Source: CAZOHG01 sp964579725 (GTDB lineage: Bacteria; Zhuqueibacterota; JdFR-76; BMS3Abin05). From it: 64,000 bases of DNA. The stretch's first letter is position 1. Every line of letters starts with the position of its first letter. Made by a program: the position numbers and the translations under genes. The notes under the pieces are model-generated. The model saw only the letters and a list, made by a program, of their open reading frames with translations. It had not been told where the DNA came from and ran no database searches. This document shows positions 1 to 7,988 of the stretch, piece after piece. The stretch is taken from assembly GCA_964579725.1 (NCBI GenBank), contig CAZOHG010000010.1:12233-76232 (forward strand). Reading direction: 5' to 3'.

Positions 1-267
1 TTGAAATTAAACCCGAAAGACCCCAAAATCCGTGCCTACTACCAGGATGCCGAACGCCACGCTCTGGCGCGAGACCAAAAGATGACCCCGGAGATGTTGG
101 AGAAATTCAACACCGGTGTCAAACTTTACGTGGATGATCGACTGGAAGAAGCCATTAAGGTTTGGGAAGATTTGCTCAAGGAACAGCCCTACAACAAGAA
201 AATCATCGATGCGATTGACAGTGCCAAAAAACAACTCAAAGAACGACGGAAAGCCCATTCAAAATAA
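1..267 (+). CDS. 3' end of a TPR-repeat protein (partial)
   Basis: The frame is open from the first base, so this is most likely the end of a gene that begins upstream; the TTG at position 1 need not be a start. The last 60 residues form a helix pair of tetratricopeptide type (a GVKLYVDDRLEEAIKVWEDLL stretch followed by a lysine-rich helix). This resembles the TPR tail of the next gene. The TAA stop at 265-267 directly abuts the GTG start of that gene, so the two are probably translationally coupled and may work together. The rest of the protein cannot be seen. Confidence 0.7.
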   Translation: MKLNPKDPKIRAYYQDAERHALARDQKMTPEMLEKFNTGVKLYVDDRLEEAIKVWEDLLKEQPYNKKIIDAIDSAKKQLKERRKAHSK

Positions 268-3200
268 GTGTTTAAAAAAGTAAAAAAAGAAGAATTACGC
301 GTACCGGCTGCGCTGGATCACCTGCTGGATCTTCGTAAGTTCATTGAGAAGGTGGGAAAGCGTTACCATCTTCCAGACAAGATGGTCAATGCCTTTAAAC
401 TGGCCGTTGACGAAGCCAGTACGAATATTATTCGCCACGCCTACCGCGACAAATCTGGCGAAATTCTCATTCGAGCCATTGTGCGTAAAACCAGCGTCAC
501 CGTGTCCCTCATTGACCAAGGGCGTTTTTTTGATCCGGCAAATGTTAAGGATCCCGATCTCAAACGCTACGTGGCTATCGGGAAACGGGGGGGACTCGGG
601 ATCTTCATGATCCGTAAATTGGTGGACAATCTGGAATATTTCCGAACGGAAGAGGGGAATGAACTTCGCCTGACCAAAAAATTTGAAAAGCGTTCCCGAC
701 GAAAACTCGCGCTCCCTAAAATCCCCGGTTCTCTCCGCGTAAAATACTACAGTTATTCGATGGGGCTCCTTTCCATCTTGGTCATTGCGGTGTTTTTCAA
801 TTATTATTTCAAGCGCAATCAGCAGGTCCTTCATCAGACATTTACACAGGGGGAGGCGGCGGTTCGAGTCCTGGCCAAAAACAGCGCCAACTGGATTGGC
901 ACCATTTCCGAATTGAATTTGAATAAAGAAGTGAAGGTGATTTTAAGCCAAAACCCGGAAATTTTGGCGTATGCCATTGTGGTGGATTCAGCCGGTTTAA
1001 TAAAAGGCGCCAGCGACCTCAACACCTTCCAATTGTACACGCCTTATTCAGGGATTGTAATTGAGAAAAGATTGGCACCCAATCGAGAATTGATTCGGCT
1101 TCCAAACGGAGAGGAAGAATATTCGATTAGCAGGCCGATTTATGTACCGGTTCCCAACAATCCCAATGAAAAGCTCACAATGGGCAGAGCCTATGTTTTT
1201 ATTCCCAAGAGCCGCGTGGACACTTGGATTCATCGGGAGCGGATGAAGGATTTCCGGTTTATGTTGCTCCTGCTTTTGGTCGGAAACGCCGGAATTGCCC
1301 TTTTAATCACCCTTATTATTAGTCCGTTTCGCCGTTTGGCGTACTGGATTCGTATGTCCAGTACCGGGGCCATTGAAGATGAAATGGACATTGACACTTC
1401 CGATGAAATTGGGGAAATTGCGCAGGCTTTCAATGAAATTACGGTTAAGTTTCGGAAATCCCAGCAAAGTCTGCAGGACCAGGAGCGCCTGAAACACGAA
1501 ATGCATCTGGCGCAGGAAATTCAGCAAACCCTTTTGCCGGCGGAATTTCCCAAAATTCGGGGGTTTGACATTTCTTCCTACTACGAATCGGCTAAAGAGG
1601 TGGGGGGCGATTACTACGATTTTGTGCAAATAGATCACGACCGAATGGGAGTCGTCATTGCCGATGTTTCCGGTAAGGGCGTGCCGGGTTCGCTGGTCAT
1701 GACGATGATTCGCACGGCCCTTCGGACTGAGGCGCAAAACGCAAAATCGGCAGCGGAAACCTTGCGTCGGGTGAACCGTTTCGTCATGGGAGACATCAAA
1801 AAGGGGATGTTTGTCACCGTTTTTTACGCCATTCTCAATTCTCGAAACCGAAGCCTCAATTTTGCCAGTGCGGGCCACAACCCGATGATCTTGTACCGCC
1901 CCAGCACCCAAAAAACCTATTATTTAAATCCGAAGGGATTTCCCGTCGGCATTAGTTTGAACGACGAACAGCTTTTCGACCGCTCCATTACCGACGATTC
2001 CATTCGCCTGAGCAAAGGCGACATTGTGGTCATTTACACGGACGGGGTGACGGAGGCAATGAATTCCCGCCGAGAATTGTTCGGAGAGGAGCGTCTGCTG
2101 CAGGTCATTCGGGACTACGGCCACCTTTCCGCCAAAGAATTCGTCACCAAACTGAAGGAAGAAATCACCTCATTTACCGAGGGGCAGGTTCAGTACGATG
2201 ACATTTCTCTTGTCGTCATTAAGGAAAAAATGAGTAAAGAGGAGGAGTACGAGGAGCGCGCACGGGAGGCCTATTACAAAATGCTACACGGTTTGTCCGC
2301 TACGCAGGCCTGCAAGGAGGTGAATCTTCCGTACGAGGTATTTAGAAATTTCCGCAAGCAATTTGACAAAGTGGGGGTAGAAAATTTTACCCAGGAATAC
2401 GAATCGACATCTGTTGAGGTGAAACACCTCAGTATTGAAGAGCAAACCAAGATTTTTGACATTATTCGGAAGCACCCGGAATACGGGCCGAAGCGGATTT
2501 CGGACTTGCTCAATACTGAGGAATACGGATTTACCGAAATCTCCGAGAATCGAATTTACACGGAATTGGTTCGACTAAAGTTAAATACGCGTCAGCTTCG
2601 CGAGAACTTCATTGCCCGCGGTACCCACCGTCGCAAAATGAAACCGCCGGGAACGCCATTGCTTACTTTGGACGGACGCGTTATTATTGAGGAGCGGGAG
2701 GAGAAACTTTCGGCTCCGGTGCTTACGGATCTGGAATCCGAGGAAGTTCGAGAACAATCGCCAGCTGCCGAATCCGAAACGAAAACAACGGTTCCCGCAA
2801 CAAGCGAAATAGAAGAAGAGCTTCAAAGCGCGGAGGAGAAACCCGAAAAACCGGTTCAAAAGAGAAAAAAACCAAAACAGCGGGAGAAAAAAACGCCGTT
2901 GGAAGAAGATATCGGCGAAAGCGTCTTTTCAGATATTGTGGAGCTTTTAGGGAAGGAAAAAGCGGAAGAAGGTGAGCCGGAACCGGAAGCGCCCGAAGAA
3001 GAGTATGAAGCCATTCTCGATCTGGACGAAATAGAGGTAAAAGAACGGGGTGCCGAAGAGACCGAACCTCGGACCCCACCTACCAAAGAAAAGACGGTTG
3101 CCCAGGAAGGCGAGGAAGCTCCTGAGTCCGCTTCTGCCGGTGAGGAGGGGGAAATCTCCCTGAAAAATCTTTTTGAATCGCTTACGACCGAGGGAACCAC

Positions 3201-4020
3201 CGAATCGGAAAAACCGGCGGAAGCCGAAGAATTCGACATGATTGAGTACACCCTGATTGAGGAAACGGACCTCCTGGAGTCCGAGGCTTCAACAGACAAA
3301 TCGGCGGATACGGAGAAAGAACCCGCGCCTGCCGAAACGGCGGGGGAACCGTCGACAAAAGAATCCCAAGAAGAAGGCGAGACGGAGGTAAATCCACCGG
3401 AAAAGTCCGCAACGCCCGTAGATATTTTTAATCAATTAAGTGTTTCGGTAGAGGACGAATCCAACGGTGAAAAAACAGAAACCGCCCCCATGGAAGAAGA
3501 CCTGGTAAACAGCCTGTTGACGGATGAAGACGCGGAGGCCTTTGAATTAGACAAAGAGGATGACGAGTCCGAATCTGTTGCGGAAAAAACCAAAACTGCC
3601 GCCAAACCGGCTGAAAATGAGGCCAGGAGAATCAAGGATTTGTTAATTACCGGGCTGCGTTTTTATTTAGATAAAAAGTACGACAAAGCGGCGGCGCTTT
3701 TGCAAAAATTAATTGAGGAACACCCGAACCATCTGGAGGCTCATTACAATTTGGGGAATGTTTATTTCCGTATGCGGGAATACGACAAGGCGGAGGCGGA
3801 ATATTTAAAAGTCATCGAAATTGATCCCTCCTTTACAGATGGCCACGAAAATTTAGGGGTGATTTACGCCACACGCAAAGATTACAAGAAGGCCATCGAC
3901 GTTTGGAAGAAAATTTTGGCGCTTCACCCGGACCGTGAGGACGTGAAGAAAAATATTGAAAAAGCACTCAGATTAAGCAAGCGGCAAAATCAGAAAAAAT
4001 CATCTGCTATTCGGGCCTAA
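268..4020 (+). CDS. Membrane SpoIIE/RsbU-type phosphatase with N-terminal RsbW-type kinase domain, HTH-like region, acidic linker and TPR tail
   Basis: This 1250-residue protein has an unusual domain order. Residues 10-140 are a HATPase_c_2 domain of anti-sigma kinase type: N-box DEASTN at 48-53, DQGRFFDP, and the glycine box GKRGGLG near 105. A transmembrane helix (161-181), an extracytoplasmic sensor-like region (about 185-325), a second helix (329-351) and a HAMP-like linker follow. Residues 430-652 are a PP2C/SpoIIE phosphatase that keeps its metal-binding acids (GGDYYDF about 446, DVSGKG 466, YTDGVTE 590, YDDIS 644). Residues 655-795 look like two helix-turn-helix units of integrase/transposase type. 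Residues 808-1121 are a Glu/Pro-rich, probably disordered linker, and 1125-1245 are about three TPRs. Family knowledge: RsbU-type phosphatases dephosphorylate STAS antagonists to release a sigma factor. The STAS gene downstream is the obvious substrate. Start is GTG, abutting the upstream stop. Confidence 0.9.
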   Translation: MFKKVKKEELRVPAALDHLLDLRKFIEKVGKRYHLPDKMVNAFKLAVDEASTNIIRHAYRDKSGEILIRAIVRKTSVTVSLIDQGRFFDPANVKDPDLKRYVAIGKRGGLGIFMIRKLVDNLEYFRTEEGNELRLTKKFEKRSRRKLALPKIPGSLRVKYYSYSMGLLSILVIAVFFNYYFKRNQQVLHQTFTQGEAAVRVLAKNSANWIGTISELNLNKEVKVILSQNPEILAYAIVVDSAGLIKGASDLNTFQLYTPYSGIVIEKRLAPNRELIRLPNGEEEYSISRPIYVPVPNNPNEKLTMGRAYVFIPKSRVDTWIHRERMKDFRFMLLLLLVGNAGIALLITLIISPFRRLAYWIRMSSTGAIEDEMDIDTSDEIGEIAQAFNEITVKFRKSQQSLQDQERLKHEMHLAQEIQQTLLPAEFPKIRGFDISSYYESAKEVGGDYYDFVQIDHDRMGVVIADVSGKGVPGSLVMTMIRTALRTEAQNAKSAAETLRRVNRFVMGDIKKGMFVTVFYAILNSRNRSLNFASAGHNPMILYRPSTQKTYYLNPKGFPVGISLNDEQLFDRSITDDSIRLSKGDIVVIYTDGVTEAMNSRRELFGEERLLQVIRDYGHLSAKEFVTKLKEEITSFTEGQVQYDDISLVVIKEKMSKEEEYEERAREAYYKMLHGLSATQACKEVNLPYEVFRNFRKQFDKVGVENFTQEYESTSVEVKHLSIEEQTKIFDIIRKHPEYGPKRISDLLNTEEYGFTEISENRIYTELVRLKLNTRQLRENFIARGTHRRKMKPPGTPLLTLDGRVIIEEREEKLSAPVLTDLESEEVREQSPAAESETKTTVPATSEIEEELQSAEEKPEKPVQKRKKPKQREKKTPLEEDIGESVFSDIVELLGKEKAEEGEPEPEAPEEEYEAILDLDEIEVKERGAEETEPRTPPTKEKTVAQEGEEAPESASAGEEGEISLKNLFESLTTEGTTESEKPAEAEEFDMIEYTLIEETDLLESEASTDKSADTEKEPAPAETAGEPSTKESQEEGETEVNPPEKSATPVDIFNQLSVSVEDESNGEKTETAPMEEDLVNSLLTDEDAEAFELDKEDDESESVAEKTKTAAKPAENEARRIKDLLITGLRFYLDKKYDKAAALLQKLIEEHPNHLEAHYNLGNVYFRMREYDKAEAEYLKVIEIDPSFTDGHENLGVIYATRKDYKKAIDVWKKILALHPDREDVKKNIEKALRLSKRQNQKKSSAIRA

Positions 4021-4154
4021 TGGGGGTGTATTTTGGCGAAAAAAATAAATTTTCTGTGCAAATGTGTCGATAAGTACAAAAGAAGTCCTGCATTCAGAGG
4101 AAAGAATTTTGTGGGAAAATAAGCACTTAATCTAAAATCAGCGGGAAATTTTTA

Positions 4155-4183
4155 TTGATTTTTTTCGGAAATTCGGTTATATT
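4155..4183 (+). promoter_or_regulatory. Promoter of the STAS gene (TTGATT-17-TATATT)
   Basis: TTGATT lies at 4155-4160 and TATATT at 4178-4183, with a 17-base spacer. The expected transcript start near 4190 gives a leader of about 30 bases before the ATG at 4220. The same hexamers and spacing recur elsewhere in this window. The rest of the 199-base gap after the phosphatase gene shows no clear terminator. Confidence 0.6.
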
Positions 4184-4219
4184 AGCGAATAGCCATTTTC
4201 TCAAAAAGGAGACATTCCA

Positions 4220-4906
4220 ATGGAAGGAATCCAGGTTTCTATCTCAAAGACAGGGCCTCAAAACAATATTTCGGTAATAAAAGTCGGAGGATATATCGAT
4301 ACAACCACTTCTGCCGAATTGGAACGCGCATTGGATCGTCTGCTGAAATCAAATAATTACAATATTGTGGTTGATCTTGGCAACGTGGACTACATCAGTA
4401 GCGCCGGCTGGGGCATTTTTATTAGCGAGATTAAAGGAATCCGGGAGAAAAAAGGCGATCTGAAATTAGTCAATATGATTCCCGATGTGTACGAAGTGTT
4501 TGAACTCTTGGAATTTCATTATATTTTGAAAGCCTTTGACTCCCTTGAAGAAGCCGTGCGGGATTTTCAAATGGATACTGTCCCCGGTGAGTTTTCCCCT
4601 CCGGCTGAAACGGCACCGGTAGAAACCAGCCGACCGTCGGCCGCGGTTGAATTTTCCGAGGAGCAAGTTGCCGAAACCGTCCGGACGCAAACGGAAACCC
4701 TAAAGAATCTCAGTTTGCCTGAAAAGATTAAAAAGGTGGTTTTGGAGAAACCGGACGCCAGTCTTTTGGAAATTAAGAAAGCCCTCAATACCGAAAAATA
4801 CGGGTTTACAAAGATTGGGATTGTGCGTCTTCTTAAAGAATTAGGCAAATTGGGACTGCGTTCCAAGAAAAGTCGGGTCAAATTCTTCAAGAAGACGGCT
4901 TTTTAG
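4220..4906 (+). CDS. STAS-domain anti-sigma factor antagonist with C-terminal HTH-like domain
   Basis: Residues 1-112 form a STAS domain. The motif DYISSAGWG carries S60 and S61; S61 aligns with the serine phosphorylated in SpoIIAA/RsbV proteins. A variable linker (about 115-155) leads to a 65-residue C-terminal domain with the pattern LNTEKYGFTKI followed by R and EL. This closely matches LNTEEYGFTEI in the phosphatase upstream. Ordinary antagonists are about 110 residues and lack this extension. An AAGGAG ribosome site at 4206-4211 supports the ATG, and a dedicated promoter lies just upstream. Inferred role: phosphorylatable switch partner of the upstream kinase/phosphatase. The C-terminal domain could dock with that protein or bind DNA. 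Confidence 0.9.
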   Translation: MEGIQVSISKTGPQNNISVIKVGGYIDTTTSAELERALDRLLKSNNYNIVVDLGNVDYISSAGWGIFISEIKGIREKKGDLKLVNMIPDVYEVFELLEFHYILKAFDSLEEAVRDFQMDTVPGEFSPPAETAPVETSRPSAAVEFSEEQVAETVRTQTETLKNLSLPEKIKKVVLEKPDASLLEIKKALNTEKYGFTKIGIVRLLKELGKLGLRSKKSRVKFFKKTAF

Positions 4907-4984
4907 GGACGGCGCCCGAAGATTTCATTCTTTGCGGGGGCTTCCGACTGATTTTTCCTTCTGCTTTCTACAACGCAAAAACCC

Positions 4985-5013
4985 TTGATTTTCTTAATAT
5001 TTTTTCATATAAT
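4985..5013 (+). promoter_or_regulatory. Promoter of icd (TTGATT-17-TATAAT)
   Basis: TTGATT at 4985-4990 and a perfect TATAAT at 5008-5013 are separated by 17 bases. The predicted transcript starts near 5020, giving a leader of about 113 bases before icd. The preceding bases 4907-4984 show nothing recognisable. Confidence 0.7.
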
Positions 5014-5027
5014 TTTTGTACCATTTA

Positions 5028-5095
5028 GGGCACCCCGCAGTGCCCACCCCCCCCTCGGAAAGGGTGCGTTTTGGGGTAGTAATTTACTGGTACTA
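5028..5095 (+). promoter_or_regulatory. Structured 5' leader of icd with competing hairpins
   Basis: Just after the predicted transcript start, GGGCAC (5028-5033) can pair with GTGCCC (5040-5045). The overlapping GCACCC (5030-5035) can instead pair with GGGTGC (5062-5067), so the two helices exclude each other. A run of eight C lies at 5047-5054, and TAGTA/TACTA (5077-5081 / 5091-5095) can form a third small stem before the GGAGG ribosome site at 5118-5122. The layout suggests leader control, but it matches no riboswitch class I know. Confidence 0.35.
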
Positions 5096-5132
5096 GTGTC
5101 TTTCACATTTAATTTCTGGAGGGAATCGAGCG

Positions 5133-6389
5133 ATGTCGTATAAACATATTCAGGTGCCGGAAGTGGGTGAAAAGGTAAAGGTTGTCGATGGAAAATTGTC
5201 CGTCCCGGACAATCCCATTATTCCTTTTATCGAGGGAGACGGAACGGGACCTGACATTTGGCGGGCGGCAAAAATGGTTTTGGACGCCAGCGTGGAGAAA
5301 GCGTATGCCGGCAAGAGAAAAATTCAATGGATGGAAGTGTACGCCGGTGAAAAGGCACATAAAATTTACGGGGAATGGTTGCCGGAAGAAACGTACCAGG
5401 CGATTGCCGAATACATTATCGCCATTAAGGGGCCGTTAACCACCCCGGTTGGCGGAGGCTTCCGAAGTTTGAATGTCACCCTGCGAAAGGTGTTGGATTT
5501 GTACGCCTGTGTGCGCCCCGTAAAATATTATCAGGGCGTACCCAGCCCGGTGAAACATCCGGAAAAAATGAATGTGGTCATTTTCCGCGAAAACACCGAA
5601 GACGTGTACGCAGGAATCGAATGGCCTATGGGAACAGACGAAGCAAAAAAGCTGTTGGCCTTTTTAAAGGCAGATTTAGGGGTTGACATTCGGGAAGATT
5701 CTGGTTTGGGCATCAAGCCGATCAGTGAATTCGGTACCAAGCGTCTGGTTCGGAAAGCCATTCGCTACGCCATCGATAATAATCGAGCCAGCGTGACGCT
5801 GATGCACAAGGGCAACATTATGAAATACACCGAAGGCGCTTTTCGCGATTGGGGGTACGAGGTGGCTAAGGATGAATTTAGCGATGTGGTGGTAACGGAA
5901 GCCGATTTGTGGGGCAAATACGACGGCAAAGTACCGGAGGGCAAAATTGTAATCAAAGACCGCATCGCGGACAACATGTTTCAGCAGGTTTTGACCCGGA
6001 CCAATGAATACGACGTCATTGCCACGCCCAATTTAAACGGCGATTACATTTCGGATGCCTGTGCCGCACAGGTGGGCGGATTGGGCATGGCTCCTGGTGC
6101 CAACATCGGCGATTTTGTAGGGCTTTTTGAAGCCACACACGGAACGGCACCCAAATACGCCGGTTTGGACAAGGTCAATCCGGGATCGCTCATTCTCTCC
6201 GGTGTGATGATGCTTCAGTACATGGGCTGGAACGAAGCGGGAGAACTTATCGAAAAAGCCATCTCCGAAACCATTCAACAGAAGCGGGTGACTTACGATT
6301 TGCATCGTCAAATCGAAGGCGCGACGCTTTTGAAGTGTTCCGAATTTGGGGCGGCCATTGTCGAAAATATGGACAAATTTGCCAAGTAA
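5133..6389 (+). CDS. icd: Isocitrate dehydrogenase, NADP-dependent
   Basis: This enzyme oxidatively decarboxylates isocitrate to 2-oxoglutarate in the TCA cycle. The 418 residues match the roughly 416 of the E. coli type and align over the full length. GFRSLNVTLRK contains S112, equivalent to the substrate-binding, phosphorylatable serine of E. coli Icd. GTAPKYAG supplies the Lys-Tyr pair, and the TYDLHR segment keeps the Tyr and Arg that contact the NADP 2'-phosphate, so NADP is the expected cofactor. GGAGG at 5118-5122 precedes the ATG by ten bases. It has its own strong promoter and leader, and the RDD gene follows 25 bases after the stop. Confidence 0.97.
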   Translation: MSYKHIQVPEVGEKVKVVDGKLSVPDNPIIPFIEGDGTGPDIWRAAKMVLDASVEKAYAGKRKIQWMEVYAGEKAHKIYGEWLPEETYQAIAEYIIAIKGPLTTPVGGGFRSLNVTLRKVLDLYACVRPVKYYQGVPSPVKHPEKMNVVIFRENTEDVYAGIEWPMGTDEAKKLLAFLKADLGVDIREDSGLGIKPISEFGTKRLVRKAIRYAIDNNRASVTLMHKGNIMKYTEGAFRDWGYEVAKDEFSDVVVTEADLWGKYDGKVPEGKIVIKDRIADNMFQQVLTRTNEYDVIATPNLNGDYISDACAAQVGGLGMAPGANIGDFVGLFEATHGTAPKYAGLDKVNPGSLILSGVMMLQYMGWNEAGELIEKAISETIQQKRVTYDLHRQIEGATLLKCSEFGAAIVENMDKFAK

Positions 6390-6414
6390 GAACGGAAACC
6401 ATGGGAGGGTACCC

Positions 6415-6843
6415 GTGACGACAGATTATCCGAAGGCAGACATCTCCAAGCGAGTCATTGCTTTTTTTATCGATATTGCCGTTTATGTGGTAATCTGGGT
6501 ATTGCTGTTTTTCTGGCTGAGGCTTGGGGATTACCTAACCGGCCTGGTGGCAGGACTTTATATTGTTTTTCGGGATGGCCTGTTTAACGGGCAAAGCATC
6601 GGAAAGAAACTCATGCAACTCAGAGTGGTTTCCCTCAATTCAGGGGAATCCTCGGACTTTACGGTTTCTGCCAGACGAAACATTATTTTGTACGTTCCCA
6701 GCATTTTTCGCTTCGCCCCCTTTCTGGGGGGGATTTTAGGGTTGCTCATTGTAGCATTTGAACTGTATTTCATTTTCACGGACAGCTTCGGGCGACGCTG
6801 GGGCGACCGATTTGCGGAAACCCAAGTTGTTGACGAAGTGTAA
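6415..6843 (+). CDS. RDD family membrane protein
   Basis: This 142-residue protein has three or four hydrophobic segments and the RDD signature: an Arg and Asp in the first helix (KRVIAFFIDIAVYV) and an Asp in the last segment before a GRRWGDR tail. RDD proteins are poorly characterised inner-membrane proteins; some have been linked to Na+/H+ exchange. The start is placed at GTG 6415, preceded by GGGAGGG at 6403-6409. An in-frame ATG at 6346 would overlap icd and has no ribosome site. It is probably co-transcribed with icd and is followed by a strong terminator. Confidence 0.8.
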   Translation: MTTDYPKADISKRVIAFFIDIAVYVVIWVLLFFWLRLGDYLTGLVAGLYIVFRDGLFNGQSIGKKLMQLRVVSLNSGESSDFTVSARRNIILYVPSIFRFAPFLGGILGLLIVAFELYFIFTDSFGRRWGDRFAETQVVDEV

Positions 6844-6861
6844 AAATGAAGATCTTTCCGC

Positions 6862-6890
6862 AAAAAAGGCAGACTCGCGCTGCCTTTTTT
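6862..6890 (+). terminator. Rho-independent terminator after the RDD gene
   Basis: An 11-base perfect inverted repeat (6862-6872 with 6880-6890, loop of 7) contains GGCAG/CTGCC flanked by six A and six T. It closes the icd-RDD unit and separates it from obgE. Confidence 0.85.
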
Positions 6891-6959
6891 GCTTTGGGGT
6901 GGTGCAAGAGTTGCATTTTTCCTTTGTGTTAGGGGAAAGAAAATTTTAGGGTTCAAGGC

Positions 6960-7988
6960 GTGTTTGTTGATCGAGCGAAAATTTATGTAAAAGCAGGCGA
7001 CGGCGGAAACGGTATTGTGAGCTTCCGACGGGAGAAGTACGTCCCCAAAGGCGGCCCCGACGGCGGGGACGGTGGAAATGGCGGAAATGTGTGGTTAAAG
7101 GTCGATCCACACCTCCAGACCCTGCTGGACTACCGGTACCGGCAGCATTTTAAGGCCGAACGGGGAGCGCACGGTCAGGGAAGCAACAAGACGGGCAAGC
7201 GCGGCAAAGACTTAACAATTCGCATTCCTCCCGGAACCCTTGTGAAAGATTTTGAAACGGGAGTGGTCTTGGGGGATTTGACCGAGCCTGGTCAAACCCT
7301 TTTAATTGCCCGCGGGGGCAAAGGAGGCCGGGGAAACGCCCGATTCGCGACACCAACCAACCAGGCACCCCGAACGTCCGAGCCGGGGACTCCCGGCGAA
7401 GAACGCACGATTTTGCTTGAGCTCAAATTAATTGCCGATGTGGGGCTGGTGGGATTTCCCAACGCGGGAAAATCCACATTGTTGTCCCGAGTGTCGAACG
7501 CTACGCCCAAAATTGCGGATTACCCGTTTACCACGCTCCGCCCAAATCTGGGCTACGTCAAAATCGAGGACGATTTTAATTTCGTTCTGGCAGATATTCC
7601 CGGTCTCATTGAGGGAGCAGCCGATGGAAAAGGTTTGGGGCTCCAATTTCTCCGCCACATTGAGCGAACACGCCTGTTGGTGTACCTGGTGGAAGCAGAC
7701 AGCGAATTCCCTGAAAAAGATTTTGAAACGCTTCGACAGGAATTGCGAAGGTACAGCAATACGTTGGCGGAAAAGCCGGCTGTTTTCGCTTTTTCCAAAA
7801 TCGATCTTCTTCCGTCCGAAAACCGTGCCAAATTGCATCCCCCGGCCGGTTTTGACGGACCCTTTGTGGTTTTTTCTTCGGTTACGGGTGAAGGCCTCCC
7901 AACTCTTTTAAAAATCATCCGAAGTGAACTCCGACGCCTGACGGAGGAAACGGCTGTTGCAGAAGAAACCGACCAATCAGATTTCTAA
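6960..7988 (+). CDS. obgE: GTPase Obg/CgtA
   Basis: Obg is an essential GTPase that associates with the large ribosomal subunit and is linked to assembly and stress control. The N-terminal 158 residues form the glycine-rich Obg fold (KAGDGGNGIVSFRREK, GGPDGGDGG). The G domain shows G1 GFPNAGKST, G3 DIPGLIEGA, G4 SKID and G5 SSVTGEG. At 342 residues it lacks the extra C-terminal OCT domain of Gram-positive forms. The start is GTG 6960 with AGGG upstream at 6948-6951. The gene end overlaps dprA by 32 bases. Confidence 0.96.
   Translation: MFVDRAKIYVKAGDGGNGIVSFRREKYVPKGGPDGGDGGNGGNVWLKVDPHLQTLLDYRYRQHFKAERGAHGQGSNKTGKRGKDLTIRIPPGTLVKDFETGVVLGDLTEPGQTLLIARGGKGGRGNARFATPTNQAPRTSEPGTPGEERTILLELKLIADVGLVGFPNAGKSTLLSRVSNATPKIADYPFTTLRPNLGYVKIEDDFNFVLADIPGLIEGAADGKGLGLQFLRHIERTRLLVYLVEADSEFPEKDFETLRQELRRYSNTLAEKPAVFAFSKIDLLPSENRAKLHPPAGFDGPFVVFSSVTGEGLPTLLKIIRSELRRLTEETAVAEETDQSDF

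Noticed and set aside
5047..5054. C8 run as a sign of an assembly error or frameshift
   Set aside because: It lies in a non-coding leader, and adjacent frames are intact, so there is no evidence of error.
6346..6414. N-terminal extension of the RDD protein
   Set aside because: It overlaps icd, lacks a ribosome site and is not hydrophobic like the family start; GTG 6415 has GGGAGGG upstream.
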